A stretch of 64,000 nucleotides of DNA from Streptomyces sp. HUAS ZL42 (GCF_040782645.1 NZ_CP160403.1:7847001-7911000), one strand, 5' to 3'; positions 17,296 to 26,744 are shown, counted from the stretch's first letter. The notes: generated from the sequence alone by a model not told the origin. Numbers and translations are program-made.

Positions 17296-18876
17296 GTGAA
17301 CATGCGCAACCACTGGCCGGTCCTGCCCATCGTGGCGGGGCTGGCCTCCGGCCTGCTGACCGGATGCGGCACGGACAGCGGCGACTCCGGGGGCAAGGGC
17401 TCCGCCGTGGTCATGGGGATGTCCGACGACGTCCTGGCCACGGACCCCGCCTCCGGCTACGACCCCGGATCCTGGCTGTTGTTCAACAACGTCTTCCAGT
17501 CGCTGCTCAGCTTCCCCGACGGAGGCACCGAACCGCAGCCGGAAGCCGCGAAGGAGTGCTCCTTCCAGGACACCCAGACCAAGGTCTTCTCGTGCACGCT
17601 GCAGGACGGCCTGAAGTTCAGCAACGGTGACTCGCTGACGTCCGAGGACGTGAAGTTCTCCTTCGACCGCATGCTGAAGATCAACGACGACGCCGGTCCG
17701 GCCATCATGTTCCCGATGCTCGACAAGGTCGAGACACCGGACGAGAAGACCGTCGTGTTCAAGCTGAAGGTGCCCGACGCCACCTTCCCCAGCAAGATCG
17801 CCTCCGGCGCCGGTTCCATCGTCGACCACCGGCAGTACGACGCCGACGGCCTGCGCGAGGACGGCGAAGCCGTCGGCTCCGGCCCCTACAAGCTGGACTC
17901 CTTCGGCGAGGACGAGGCCGTCTTCTCGGTCAACGAGAACTACAAGGGCACCGCCGAGGTGAAGAACTCCGGCGTCACGCTCAAGTTCTTCCACGGCGAC
18001 CAGGCCGCCCTGAAGAAAGACCTCCTCGACGGCAAGGTCGACATCGCCTACCGCGGTCTCACCGCGAGCGACATCGCCGACGTCGAACAGGGCGACAAGG
18101 ACTCCGGCGTCAAGGTCGTCGAGGGCAGCAGCGCCGAGGTCCAGCACCTGGTCTTCAACGTGGACGACCCGGTCGCCGGAAAGCTCGGCGTACGCCAGGC
18201 CATCGCCCACCTCATCGACCGCGACGCCCTCATCAGGGACGTCTACGAGGACACCGCGACCCCGCTGTACTCGATCATCCCGGCCGGTATCGCCGGCCAC
18301 AACACGGCCTTCTTCGACCTCTACGGCGCCCGCCCCTCCCGGGCCAAGGCCGCCGCCGCCCTGGAGGACGAGGGCATCACCGGCAAGGTGAAGCTCACCC
18401 TCTGGTCCACCCCGTCCCGCTACGGCCCCGCCACCGACCAGGAGCTGAAGGCCATCGCCGAACAGCTCAACGACAGCGGCCTGTTCGACGCCGAGGTCCA
18501 GTCGGTCGCCTACGACCGGTACGAGAAGGACATCGCCGCCGGCAAGTACGGCGTGTACGTCAAGGGCTGGGTCCCCGACTACCCGGACGCCGACAACTTC
18601 ACCGCCCCGTTCTTCGGCGACGGCAACGTGCTCAGCAACAACTACACCAACACCACGATCACGGGCACCCTCATCCCGCGCACCGCCGCCCAGAGCGACC
18701 GCGCCTCCACCGACGACGACTTCGCCAAGCTCCAGGACATCGTCGCCGAGCAGCTGCCGGTCCTCCCGGTCTGGCAGGCCAAGCAGTACGCCGTCGTCCG
18801 CGACGGCGTCTACGGCCTGGAGTACTGCCTCGACGCCTCCACCGTGTTCCGGTTCTGGGACCTCAGCAAGAGCTGA
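17296..18876 (+). CDS. Second ABC substrate-binding lipoprotein, family 5
   Basis: 526 aa, paralogous to the preceding gene: the same KFSNGDSLTSEDVKFSFDRML signature, the same PDYPDADNFTAPF segment and a VLPVWQAKQYAVV C-terminus. The lipobox LLTGC places the lipidated Cys at 24. GTG 17296 with AAGG upstream is used; ATG 17302 is an alternative two codons in. It probably forms an operon with the first gene and ends in a strong terminator. The pair looks like a tandem duplication with divergence, again without transporter subunits. Confidence 0.88.
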   Translation: MNMRNHWPVLPIVAGLASGLLTGCGTDSGDSGGKGSAVVMGMSDDVLATDPASGYDPGSWLLFNNVFQSLLSFPDGGTEPQPEAAKECSFQDTQTKVFSCTLQDGLKFSNGDSLTSEDVKFSFDRMLKINDDAGPAIMFPMLDKVETPDEKTVVFKLKVPDATFPSKIASGAGSIVDHRQYDADGLREDGEAVGSGPYKLDSFGEDEAVFSVNENYKGTAEVKNSGVTLKFFHGDQAALKKDLLDGKVDIAYRGLTASDIADVEQGDKDSGVKVVEGSSAEVQHLVFNVDDPVAGKLGVRQAIAHLIDRDALIRDVYEDTATPLYSIIPAGIAGHNTAFFDLYGARPSRAKAAAALEDEGITGKVKLTLWSTPSRYGPATDQELKAIAEQLNDSGLFDAEVQSVAYDRYEKDIAAGKYGVYVKGWVPDYPDADNFTAPFFGDGNVLSNNYTNTTITGTLIPRTAAQSDRASTDDDFAKLQDIVAEQLPVLPVWQAKQYAVVRDGVYGLEYCLDASTVFRFWDLSKS

Positions 18877-18896
18877 GAAACCGGCCGCACGCACAA

Positions 18897-18932
18897 CGAA
18901 GGGCGCCCCTCGTCAAGGAGGGGCGCCCTTCG
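18897..18932. terminator. Terminator between the lipoprotein gene and the response-regulator gene
   Basis: Perfect 15-bp stem CGAAGGGCGCCCCTC and its complement with a 6-nt loop, between convergent genes. Confidence 0.88.
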
Positions 18933-18946
18933 TGCCGTACGACGTC

Positions 18947-19618
18947 CTACTGCGCGCCCGGGCGCACCAGACCGCTCTCGTACGCGTACACCGCGGCCTG
19001 CACCCGGTCGCGCAGACCCAGCTTCGTCAGGACATGCCCGACGTGCGTCTTGACGGTGGTCTCACTGACGAAGAGATCGGCGGCGATCTCGGCGTTGGAC
19101 AGCCCGCGCGCCACCAGCTTCAGCACCTCGACCTCGCGGTCGGTGAGCGTGTGCAGCGTGTCCGGAACCGGCTCCTCACCCGACGGCAGATGCGTGGCGT
19201 ACTTGTCGAGCAGCCGCCGCGTGATGCTCGGCGCGAGCATCGCCTCGCCGTTCGCCACCACCCGGATCGCCTGCACCAGCTCATTGGCCGGAGCGTCCTT
19301 CAGCAGAAAGCCGCTGGCACCGGCGCGCAACGCCTCCACCACATACTCGTCGAGGTCGAACGTGGTCAGCACCAGCACCTTCGCCGGGCCGTCCCGCCCG
19401 GGCCCCGTGATCTGCCGCGTCGCCTCCACACCGTCCATCCGCGGCATGCGGATGTCCATCAGAACCACATCGGGCTGCAGGGCCCGCACCTGGTCGAGCG
19501 CCTGCAGACCGTCTCCGGCCTCGCCGACGACCGCGATGTCCTGCTCCGCCTCCAGGATCATCCGGAAGCCCGTACGCAGCAGCGGCTGGTCGTCGACCAG
19601 TAGGACGCGGATGGCCAC
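18947..19618 (-). CDS. NarL/LuxR-type orphan response regulator
   Basis: 223 aa. The receiver domain has acidic pair Asp9/Asp10, phosphoacceptor Asp55 (VVLMDIRMP), a Thr in VLTTFD and Lys in LLKDAP. A LuxR helix-turn-helix follows (LTDREVEVLKLVARGLSNAEIAADLFVSE, shown only in part here). GTG 19618 with AAGGAG 6 nt upstream is chosen over the longer open frame. No histidine kinase is in the window. It lies 14 bp after the RecB-like nuclease gene and probably shares its transcript, which starts at a DNA-damage-type promoter. Confidence 0.92.
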   Translation of the reverse strand: MAIRVLLVDDQPLLRTGFRMILEAEQDIAVVGEAGDGLQALDQVRALQPDVVLMDIRMPRMDGVEATRQITGPGRDGPAKVLVLTTFDLDEYVVEALRAGASGFLLKDAPANELVQAIRVVANGEAMLAPSITRRLLDKYATHLPSGEEPVPDTLHTLTDREVEVLKLVARGLSNAEIAADLFVSETTVKTHVGHVLTKLGLRDRVQAAVYAYESGLVRPGAQ

Positions 19619-19632
19619 GTAAGTCTCCTTCG

Positions 19633-20601
19633 CTAGTCCGGGCCCATTCTGCCCTGAGCGCCGCCACCGGAGCCGACCGCCCTCACCGGCAGCGGATAGG
19701 GCGGCGGAGTGCCGCCGAATTCCGGACAGCGCGCCTGGTGGTCGCACCAGCCGCACAGCTTCGTGGGCCGCGGCCGCCAGTCACCCGTCTCCGTCGCCAG
19801 CCGGATCGCGTCCCACAACGCCAGCAGCTTGCGCTCGACGCGCTCCAGATCCGCGAGGACGGGGTCGTACGTCAGCACGTCACCACTGCCGAGATACACC
19901 AGCTGCAGCCGCCGCGGGATCACCTGCTTCAGCCGCCACACGACCAGGGCGTAGAACTTCATCTGGAACAGCGCACCCTCGGCGTACTCCGGCCGGGGCG
20001 CCTTGCCCGTCTTGTAGTCGACGATGCGCACCTCGCCCGTCGGCGCCACGTCGACCCGGTCGATGATCCCGCGCAGCCTCAGCCCCGACTCCAGGTCGGC
20101 CTCCACGAACAGCTCGCGCTCGGCGGGCTCCAGCCGGGTCGGATCCTCCAGCGTGAACCAGCGCTCGATGAGCTGCTCGGCCTCCGTCAGCCAGCGCCCC
20201 AGCCGCTCGCCGTCCGGATCGTCGGCGAACAGCTCCACCACCTCCGGCCTGGACTCCCGCAGCCGGTCCCACTGACCGGGGACGAGGGACTTGGCCCGCC
20301 CCGCGGTCCGCTCGGCGGCCGGGGCGTCGAAGAGCCGCTCCAGCACCGCGTGCACCAGAGTCCCCCGCGTCGCCGCCTCGCTCGGCTTCTCGGGCAGCCG
20401 GTCGATCACCCGGAACCGGTACAGCAGCGGACACTGCATGAAGTCACCGGCACGCGAAGGAGAGAGGGAGGCGGGCGCTGTCGCACCGGACGACGGCTCG
20501 GCGGTGGTCGCCACCACGCTGTCGGGTGCTGCTGCCTGCGGCTCGCCGGGTACGACACCGCCACTGGGAGGCTGCGCGGCGTCCTCGGTGCTGGTCTCCA
20601 T
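19633..20601 (-). CDS. RecB/Cas4-like PD-(D/E)XK nuclease with an iron-sulfur cluster motif
   Basis: 322 aa. Nuclease residues are visible in order: His84 (GTLVHAVLE), Asp181 (GIIDRVD), Asp195 and Lys197 (IVDYKTGK), and the QxxxY motif Q213-Y217. Cys57 (QCPLLYRF) plus Cys283, Cys286 and Cys292 (CGWCDHQARC) form the four-Cys 4Fe-4S arrangement of AddB/Cas4 nucleases. The first 45 residues are Ala/Pro-rich and disordered. There is no Shine-Dalgarno before ATG 20601, but a DNA-damage promoter ends 8 nt upstream, so the mRNA is probably leaderless. The response-regulator gene follows in the same operon. Confidence 0.88.
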   Translation of the reverse strand: METSTEDAAQPPSGGVVPGEPQAAAPDSVVATTAEPSSGATAPASLSPSRAGDFMQCPLLYRFRVIDRLPEKPSEAATRGTLVHAVLERLFDAPAAERTAGRAKSLVPGQWDRLRESRPEVVELFADDPDGERLGRWLTEAEQLIERWFTLEDPTRLEPAERELFVEADLESGLRLRGIIDRVDVAPTGEVRIVDYKTGKAPRPEYAEGALFQMKFYALVVWRLKQVIPRRLQLVYLGSGDVLTYDPVLADLERVERKLLALWDAIRLATETGDWRPRPTKLCGWCDHQARCPEFGGTPPPYPLPVRAVGSGGGAQGRMGPD

Positions 20602-20609
20602 GACCACAG

Positions 20610-20632
20610 ACCATACGGCCCGCCACTGACAA
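20610..20632 (-). promoter_or_regulatory. RecA-NDp (PafBC-type) DNA-damage promoter of the RecB-like gene
   Basis: On the minus strand TTGTCAGTG, 8 nt, then TATGGT: an exact match to TTGTCRGTG-N8-TANNNT, the LexA-independent damage promoter of actinobacteria that is bound by PafBC in mycobacteria. The hexamer ends 8 nt before the ATG. pafB and pafC are encoded at 36493-38529. Confidence 0.8.
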
Positions 20633-20773
20633 CAGTGACCCACCCGCGGTCGTGACACCTGCGACGGGAGGGGAAACACAAGGGGTGCCGGGGCGGAACA
20701 CACCCCGACGGCCGCATACCATCGACCCGAGACCTCCCGCACGCGCGGGAGACGCTTCGAACGAGGGGACACC

Positions 20774-22366
20774 GTGGTGGAAAGCGGCGGGAGCGGGCAG
20801 CCGCGGCCGGACAACGACGGGCCGGCCGAGCACCACGCAGGGCATCCGGCACCGGCCACCGACCCCGCACACCCCGACCACACCCCGCACGACCCCGACG
20901 CGACCGGCGAACACGGCACGGACGTGCGGAGGTTCACCGCGGACGCAGAAGACCAGGAGGCACACACGGGGACCGACGGCAACGGATCCGCACAGGACCC
21001 GGCCGGGCAGGCCGACCGTCGGGAGCGGGAGCAGGATTCCGGCGGGCAGACCGACGGCCAGGCCCCAGGCACACCGCCGCAGGAACCCGGCGGCGCCCAC
21101 CCCGACTCCGACCACCCCGCCCAGCACACCACCGGCACCGGCCACCCCACCCACCACGACCGGGCCCACGCCCACGCCGGTACCGGCAAGGGGCGTCCGC
21201 CGCAGCGGCCACCGGAGCCGCGGGGCGGGCTGCTCATGGGACGGCCGTTCGGCGTGCCCGTCTACGTGGCGCCGAGCTGGTTCCTCGTCGCCGCCCTGAT
21301 CACCTGGGTGTTCGGCGGCCAGCTCGACCGTGTGCTGCCCGAACTCGGTGCCGCCCGCTACCTCGTCTCCCTCTTCTTCGCGGTCGCCTTCTACGCCTCC
21401 GTCCTCGTCCACGAACTGGCCCACACCATCGCCGCCCTCCGCTTCAAACTCCCGGTCCGCCGCATCCAGCTCCAGTTCTTCGGCGGCGTCTCCGAGATCG
21501 AGAAGGAAGCCGAGACACCCGGACGCGAGTTCGTCCTGGCCTTCGTCGGCCCACTCCTCTCCCTCGTCCTCGCCGGGCTCTTCTACCTCGCCCTGCAACC
21601 CGTCGAACCCGGCACCGTCCCCGGCGTCCTGCTCGCCGGCCTGATGATCTCCAACCTCATCGTCGCCGCCTTCAACCTCCTGCCCGGCCTCCCCCTCGAC
21701 GGCGGCCGCATGCTCCGCGCCGTCGTCTGGAAGATCACCGGCAGGCCCATGACCGGCACGATCGCCGCCGCCTGGGTCGGCCGCGCCCTCGCCGTCTCCG
21801 TACTGGTCGGACTCCCGCTGCTCACCCAGTCCGGCGCCCTCGGCTCCAGCGCCGAGGACAGCGTCGGCATGGACACCGTCACCGACGCCCTGCTCGCCGC
21901 CATCCTCGCCGCGATCATCTGGACCGGCGCCGGCAACAGCCTGCGCATGGCCCGCCTGCGCGAACACCTCCCCGACCTGCGCGCCCGCACCCTCACCCGC
22001 CGCGCCGTCCCCGTCGAGACCGACACCCCGCTCTCCGAGGCCCTGCGCCGCGCCAACGACGCCGGAGCCCGCGCCCTCGTCGTCGTCGACGCACACGGCG
22101 AACCCCTCTCCCTCGTCCGCGAGGCCGCCATCGTCGGCGTACCCGAACACCGCCGCCCCTGGGTCCCGGTCAGCGGCCTCGCCCAGGAACTGACGGACGG
22201 CATGCGCGTCTCCGCGGAACTCGCCGGCGAAGACCTCCTCGACGCCCTCAGGGCCACCCCCGCCACCGAGTACCTCGTGGTGGAGGAGACCGGAGAGATC
22301 TACGGCGTCCTGTCCGCGGCCGACGTCGAACGCGCCTTCGTCAAGGCCATGGCCCGCCCCAACTGA
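20774..22366 (+). CDS. Site-2-protease-like M50 metalloprotease with CBS domains
   Basis: 530 aa. The first ~150 residues are a disordered, His/Pro/Gly/Asp-rich tail. The membrane protease core follows: zinc motif VHELAHT (HExxH), the second motif NLLPGLPLDGGRML, and about six hydrophobic segments. The C-terminal ~130 residues form a CBS pair (AVPVETDTPLSEALRR and VEETGEIYGVLSAADV), which in this subfamily senses nucleotides. It probably cleaves membrane-bound regulators inside the bilayer. GAGGGG lies 5 nt before GTG 20774. Divergent from the RecB-like gene, with a TACCAT -10 candidate at 20717-20722. Confidence 0.9.
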   Translation: MVESGGSGQPRPDNDGPAEHHAGHPAPATDPAHPDHTPHDPDATGEHGTDVRRFTADAEDQEAHTGTDGNGSAQDPAGQADRREREQDSGGQTDGQAPGTPPQEPGGAHPDSDHPAQHTTGTGHPTHHDRAHAHAGTGKGRPPQRPPEPRGGLLMGRPFGVPVYVAPSWFLVAALITWVFGGQLDRVLPELGAARYLVSLFFAVAFYASVLVHELAHTIAALRFKLPVRRIQLQFFGGVSEIEKEAETPGREFVLAFVGPLLSLVLAGLFYLALQPVEPGTVPGVLLAGLMISNLIVAAFNLLPGLPLDGGRMLRAVVWKITGRPMTGTIAAAWVGRALAVSVLVGLPLLTQSGALGSSAEDSVGMDTVTDALLAAILAAIIWTGAGNSLRMARLREHLPDLRARTLTRRAVPVETDTPLSEALRRANDAGARALVVVDAHGEPLSLVREAAIVGVPEHRRPWVPVSGLAQELTDGMRVSAELAGEDLLDALRATPATEYLVVEETGEIYGVLSAADVERAFVKAMARPN

Positions 22367-22412
22367 CCACCCTTCCCCCCAAGCCGTGGTCGGCGGCCCC
22401 CGCAAACGCCGG

Positions 22413-22418
22413 TAGGCT
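22413..22418 (+). promoter_or_regulatory. -10 element of a probably leaderless trmI transcript
   Basis: TAGGCT ends 6 nt before the trmI ATG and there is no ribosome-binding site. The distance puts transcription start at or next to the A of ATG. Confidence 0.6.
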
Positions 22419-22424
22419 GGTCAC

Positions 22425-23327
22425 ATGTCCGAACCGACCGGTGCCGCCCGCAGGCGCGGGCCCTTCAAGGTCGGGGACCAGGTACAGCTGACCGACCCCA
22501 AGGGCCGCCACTACACGTTCACGCTCGAGGCCGGGAAGAACTTCCACACCCACAAGGGTTCCTTCCCGCACGACGAACTGATCGGTGCTCCCGAGGGCAG
22601 CGTTGTCCGCACCACCGGGAACGTCGCCTACCTCGCGCTGCGCCCCCTGCTCCCCGACTACGTCCTGTCCATGCCCCGCGGGGCAGCCGTCGTCTACCCC
22701 AAGGACGCCGGGCAGATCCTCGCCTTCGCCGACATCTTCACCGGCGCACGCGTCGTCGAAGCCGGCGTCGGCTCCGGCTCGCTCAGCACCTTCCTGCTGC
22801 GCGCCATCGGCGACCAGGGCATGCTGCACAGCTACGAGCGCCGCGAGGACTTCGCCGAGATCGCCAAGCAGAACGTCGAACGCTACTTCGGCGGTCCCCA
22901 CCCCGCCTGGCAGCTCACCGTCGGCGACCTCCAGGACAACCTGAGCGACACCGACGTCGACCGCGTCATCCTCGACATGCTCGCCCCCTGGGAATGCCTC
23001 GAGGCCGTCTCCAAGGCCCTCGTCCCCGGCGGCATCCTCTGCTGCTACGTCGCGACCACCACCCAGCTCGCCCGGACCGTCGAGTCCATCCGCGAGATCG
23101 GCTGCTTCAACGAGCCGACCGCCTGGGAGACGATGATCCGCAACTGGCACATCGAGGGCCTGGCCGTCCGCCCGGACCACCGCATGATCGGCCACACCGG
23201 CTTCCTCCTCACCGCCCGCCGCCTCGCCGACGGCGTCGAACCGCCCATGCGCCGCCGCCGCCCCGCCAAGGGCGCCTACGGCGAGGACTACTCCGGCCCC
23301 AACGCCGACGGAGGCAGCGGCCGCTGA
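22425..23327 (+). CDS. trmI: tRNA (adenine-58-N1)-methyltransferase
   Basis: 300 aa. The N-terminal beta domain (KVGDQVQLTDPKG) and the Rossmann methyltransferase core with motif I VVEAGVGSGSLS, acidic motif II near HSYERREDF, and motif IV region VILDMLAPW fit TrmI, which methylates A58 in the T loop of tRNAs as a tetramer. The basic C-terminal tail (MRRRRPAKG) is usual in actinobacteria. It lacks a Shine-Dalgarno and looks leaderless. The close link between trmI and arc is a common actinobacterial arrangement. Confidence 0.93.
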   Translation: MSEPTGAARRRGPFKVGDQVQLTDPKGRHYTFTLEAGKNFHTHKGSFPHDELIGAPEGSVVRTTGNVAYLALRPLLPDYVLSMPRGAAVVYPKDAGQILAFADIFTGARVVEAGVGSGSLSTFLLRAIGDQGMLHSYERREDFAEIAKQNVERYFGGPHPAWQLTVGDLQDNLSDTDVDRVILDMLAPWECLEAVSKALVPGGILCCYVATTTQLARTVESIREIGCFNEPTAWETMIRNWHIEGLAVRPDHRMIGHTGFLLTARRLADGVEPPMRRRRPAKGAYGEDYSGPNADGGSGR

Positions 23328-23378
23328 CACCCCAGGGCCCCTCCACCGAGGCGGCCCCGTGCCACAGTCAACGCAACA

Positions 23379-23425
23379 GCGCCGTGGCCGAGTTCCGCAC
23401 CACACCGGAAACTCGGCCACGGCGC
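23379..23425 (+). terminator. trmI terminator
   Basis: A long stem (GCGCCGTGGCCGAGTT..CCG with its complement, one bulged T) around an 8-nt loop, 51 bp after trmI. Confidence 0.8.
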
Positions 23426-23558
23426 CCTTCCGTTGACGCCCGCCGCCACCGCGCCGACACCCAACGACGACCGCGTACCCCGCCGTTCCGCTGCCCTGTG
23501 ACGTGTGGCACCATGCTGGCCACCCCCACCGGCACAGCCCTCACAGGAGACGCTCCTA

Positions 23559-24134
23559 GTGCAGCAATCCGCCGTCCCGGAACTGGCACACACCCACACC
23601 CGGCCCATCCACTGGCTCGCCACCGCCACGGCCCTCGCCGGCGTGATGGCCCTCTCCTCACTCCTCCAGCCCGGCCCCGCGACCGCCGCCCAGCCCACCG
23701 GCACACAGAACAAGTCCGCCCCGACCGCCGCGCCCCCGGCCACCACGGGCGTCGACTTCCCCATCGAGTGCGGCCCGGTGAAGGCCCTCGTGGTGAAGAA
23801 GGCCACCGGAGACCTCGACGGCGACGGCAGGCCCGAGACCGTCGCCGTCGTCCACTGCGACGCACCCATGGGCACCCCGCCCGACGGCGTCTACGTCCTC
23901 ACCAGGGCCGCACACGCCGCACAGCCCCGCGTCGTCGCCACCCTCGTCGACCCCAAGGACCGCAACACCGTCACCACCCTCGCGGTCCGTGAGGGAAGCG
24001 TCACCGCCACCCTCCTCGGCTACTCCTCGGCCGACGTACCCAGTTGCTGCCCCGACGTGAAGGACAGCGCGAAATGGCAGTGGAAGAACGGCGCGTTCAT
24101 CCGCTCGACGCCCGCCGGAGCACACGCCGTCTGA
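23559..24134 (+). CDS. Secreted hypothetical protein with an EF-hand-like loop
   Basis: 191 aa. A Sec-type signal follows an extended N-region: HWLATATALAGVMALSS and then cleavage near ATAAQ (about residue 46). The mature domain contains DLDGDGRPETVAV, a calcium-binding FG-GAP/EF-hand-like loop, and Cys residues (IECGP, VHCDA, SCCPD) that could form disulfides outside the cell. GTG 23559 has AGGAGA 8 nt upstream. I do not know a function. It is convergent with the ferredoxin gene. Confidence 0.78.
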   Translation: MQQSAVPELAHTHTRPIHWLATATALAGVMALSSLLQPGPATAAQPTGTQNKSAPTAAPPATTGVDFPIECGPVKALVVKKATGDLDGDGRPETVAVVHCDAPMGTPPDGVYVLTRAAHAAQPRVVATLVDPKDRNTVTTLAVREGSVTATLLGYSSADVPSCCPDVKDSAKWQWKNGAFIRSTPAGAHAV

Positions 24135-24193
24135 AACCACGCAACCGAACCATGTGAGAAATCAGACATTCGTTACACAGGGCGCGCGCACGA

Positions 24194-24493
24194 TCACTCC
24201 GCGTCCGGCCCGTACACCTCGACGCTGTCCGAAACGCGACGTACATGAATGCACTCACCCGGACACTCCCGCGCCGAGTCCACCACATCCGCCAGCAACG
24301 GCAACGGCACCGCCGTCACGGCCCCCTTGGCCTGCAACAGCTCCTCGTCCGGGCCCTTCACATAGGCCAGACCGTCGATGTCCAGCTCGAACACCTCAGG
24401 CGCATACTGAGCACAGATGCCGTCGCCGGTACACAGGTCCTGGTCGATCCAGACCTCCAGCGCCTCGACCCCGACTCCGGCCTCGTGCTGCAC
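24194..24493 (-). CDS. Small ferredoxin (3Fe-4S/4Fe-4S type)
   Basis: 99 aa. The cluster ligands are CTGDGIC (C-x5-C, as in 3Fe-4S ferredoxins) and CPGECI near the C-terminus. The acidic stretch EVFELDIDGLAYV is typical of single-cluster actinobacterial ferredoxins, which often serve cytochromes P450. GTG 24493 is preceded by AGGAGAGG. It is divergent from arc, with 250 bp between them. Whether it serves the P450 at 55239 or another partner cannot be told. Confidence 0.88.
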   Translation of the reverse strand: MQHEAGVGVEALEVWIDQDLCTGDGICAQYAPEVFELDIDGLAYVKGPDEELLQAKGAVTAVPLPLLADVVDSARECPGECIHVRRVSDSVEVYGPDAE

Positions 24494-24699
24494 GTCACCT
24501 CTCCTGCCCTTTACTACGCCGACCCGCACGGGAACGATGCAGGCCCTGACGGGTGTTGAACACTTCGACCCTACCCCCGCCCGCTTTCCAATCATGTTCG
24601 GTGGGTATTCCCCTGGCGTGAGGGAGAGCGCAAGGGTGAAGATCGGACACACCTCGACAGTCTTTGTGATCTAGGGGTTTCAATCGACACCCACCCAGG

Positions 24700-24705
24700 T
24701 AGGGT
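24700..24705 (+). promoter_or_regulatory. Candidate -10 of the arc promoter
   Basis: TAGGGT 38 bp before the arc start, with a weak TTTCAA about 16 nt further upstream. Position and hexamer fit a vegetative promoter. Confidence 0.4.
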
Positions 24706-24743
24706 CTGGAAGCGTCCAGCTCCCCTTGGAGGAGGTGAGGACC

Positions 24744-26510
24744 GTGGCAGCCCACGACGACGACATGAACCGCGGCATCCGCCCGGGACGAGGGTCCGAA
24801 GACCCCGCCGGGCAGATTGCCTACCTTGAGCAGGAGATCGCCGTCCTGCGACGCAAGCTCGCCGACTCTCCGCGACACACGAGGATTCTCGAAGAGCGGA
24901 TCGTCGAGCTGCAGACCAACCTGGCCGGCGTGTCCGCACAGAACGAGCGACTCGCCAACACACTCCGCGAGGCCCGCGACCAGATCGTGGCCCTCAAAGA
25001 AGAGGTCGACCGGCTCGCACAGCCACCGGCCGGCTTCGGTGTCTTCCTGCAGGCGAACGAGGACGGCACCGCCGACATCTTCACCGGAGGCCGCAAACTC
25101 CGCGTGAACGTCAGCCCCAGCGTCGACCTCGAAGAGCTCAGGCGCGGCCAGGAAGTCATGCTCAACGAAGCGCTCAACGTGGTCGAGGCCATGGAATTCG
25201 AGCGCGTCGGGGACATCGTCACCCTCAAGGAGATCCTCGAGGACGGCGAGCGCGCCCTGGTGCTCGGGCACACCGACGAGGAACGGGTGGTACGGCTCGC
25301 CGAGCCGCTGCTGGACGTCACCATCCGCCCCGGCGACGCCCTCCTGCTCGAACCCCGCTCCGGCTACGTCTACGAGGTCGTCCCCAAGAGCGAGGTCGAA
25401 GAACTCGTCCTCGAAGAGGTCCCGGACATCGGCTACGAACAGATCGGCGGCCTGGGCAACCAGATCGAAGCGATCCGCGACGCGGTCGAGCTCCCCTACC
25501 TCTACCCCGACCTCTTCAAGGAGCACGAACTGCGGCCACCGAAGGGCGTCCTGCTGTACGGACCCCCCGGCTGCGGCAAGACACTGATCGCCAAGGCCGT
25601 CGCGAACTCGCTGGCCAAAAAGGTCGCCGAGGTCACCGGCCAGGCCGCAGGCAAGAGCTTCTTCCTCAACATCAAGGGCCCCGAGCTGCTCAACAAGTAC
25701 GTCGGCGAGACCGAGCGGCAGATCCGCCTCGTCTTCCAGCGTGCCCGTGAAAAGGCCAGCGAGGGCACACCCGTGATCGTCTTCTTCGACGAGATGGAAT
25801 CCCTCTTCCGCACCCGCGGCTCCGGCGTCAGCTCGGACGTGGAGAACACCATCGTCCCCCAGCTGCTCGCCGAGATCGACGGCGTGGAAGGCCTGCAGAA
25901 CGTGGTCGTGATCGGCGCCTCCAACCGCGAGGACATGATCGACCCCGCCATCCTGCGCCCCGGCCGACTCGACGTGAAGATCAAAATCGAGCGCCCGGAC
26001 GCCGAAGCCGCCAAGGACATCTTCGGCAAGTACCTCACCGAGCGCCTCCCACTGCACTCCGACGACCTCGGCGAACACGGAAACAGCAAGGCCACCACCG
26101 TCCAGAGCATGATCCAGACGGCCGTCGAACACATGTACGCCGAATCCGAGGAAAACCGCTTCCTGGAAGTCACCTACGCCAACGGCGACAAGGAAGTCCT
26201 CTACTTCAAGGACTTCAACTCCGGCGCGATGATCGAAAACATCGTCGGCCGCGCCAAGAAAATGGCGATCAAGGACTTCCTCGAACACAACCAGAAGGGC
26301 CTCCGCGTCTCCCACCTCCTCCAGGCCTGCGTGGACGAGTTCAAGGAGAACGAGGACCTCCCCAACACCACCAACCCGGACGACTGGGCCCGCATCTCCG
26401 GAAAGAAGGGCGAACGGATCGTCTACATCCGCACCCTCATCACCGGAAAGCAGGGCGCGGACACCGGACGCTCCATCGACACGGTGGCCAACACCGGACA
26501 GTACCTCTAA
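24744..26510 (+). CDS. arc: Proteasome-associated AAA ATPase (ARC/Mpa)
   Basis: 588 aa. An N-terminal coiled coil (about residues 22-95) captures Pup. Tandem OB folds follow ([14 protein letters not shown] and the [10 protein letters not shown] region), then one AAA module with Walker A GPPGCGKT at 273-280, Walker [11 protein letters not shown] and a sensor region GASNRED. The C-terminus is GQYL, the penultimate-Tyr motif that docks into the 20S alpha ring. The hexamer unfolds pupylated proteins and feeds them to PrcBA. GTG 24744 with GGAGGAGG upstream is chosen over the frame's earlier ATG. Ends in a strong terminator. Confidence 0.97.
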   Translation: MAAHDDDMNRGIRPGRGSEDPAGQIAYLEQEIAVLRRKLADSPRHTRILEERIVELQTNLAGVSAQNERLANTLREARDQIVALKEEVDRLAQPPAGFGVFLQANEDGTADIFTGGRKLRVNVSPSVDLEELRRGQEVMLNEALNVVEAMEFERVGDIVTLKEILEDGERALVLGHTDEERVVRLAEPLLDVTIRPGDALLLEPRSGYVYEVVPKSEVEELVLEEVPDIGYEQIGGLGNQIEAIRDAVELPYLYPDLFKEHELRPPKGVLLYGPPGCGKTLIAKAVANSLAKKVAEVTGQAAGKSFFLNIKGPELLNKYVGETERQIRLVFQRAREKASEGTPVIVFFDEMESLFRTRGSGVSSDVENTIVPQLLAEIDGVEGLQNVVVIGASNREDMIDPAILRPGRLDVKIKIERPDAEAAKDIFGKYLTERLPLHSDDLGEHGNSKATTVQSMIQTAVEHMYAESEENRFLEVTYANGDKEVLYFKDFNSGAMIENIVGRAKKMAIKDFLEHNQKGLRVSHLLQACVDEFKENEDLPNTTNPDDWARISGKKGERIVYIRTLITGKQGADTGRSIDTVANTGQYL

Positions 26511-26519
26511 AAGACAGGG

Positions 26520-26563
26520 CGGCTGCGGGTGCCCTCACCGGGTACCCGCAGCCGACTGTTTTT
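26520..26563 (+). terminator. arc terminator
   Basis: 11-bp stem CGGCTGCGGGT/ACCCGCAGCCG followed by TGTTTTT, a good intrinsic terminator. Confidence 0.88.
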
Positions 26564-26744
26564 GAGGCCACGGCTGGAGCAAGGCAATGACGCAAATGAT
26601 CTCCCCACCAGCGCAAAGGCGTTCTAGGCTCTTCCGTACCGCCGGGTCGCGCAGTGCGGGGACGGGCACCGCACACGCACCGGAGCACCAGCGGTACTTG
26701 AGCGGCACCCATGACCGAGGGCGCCGCCGGGCAAGGAGGGCCGC

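Noticed and set aside
15544..18894. 1116-aa minus-strand frame across the two lipoprotein genes
   Set aside because: Complement of conserved lipoproteins; no start signal or domain.
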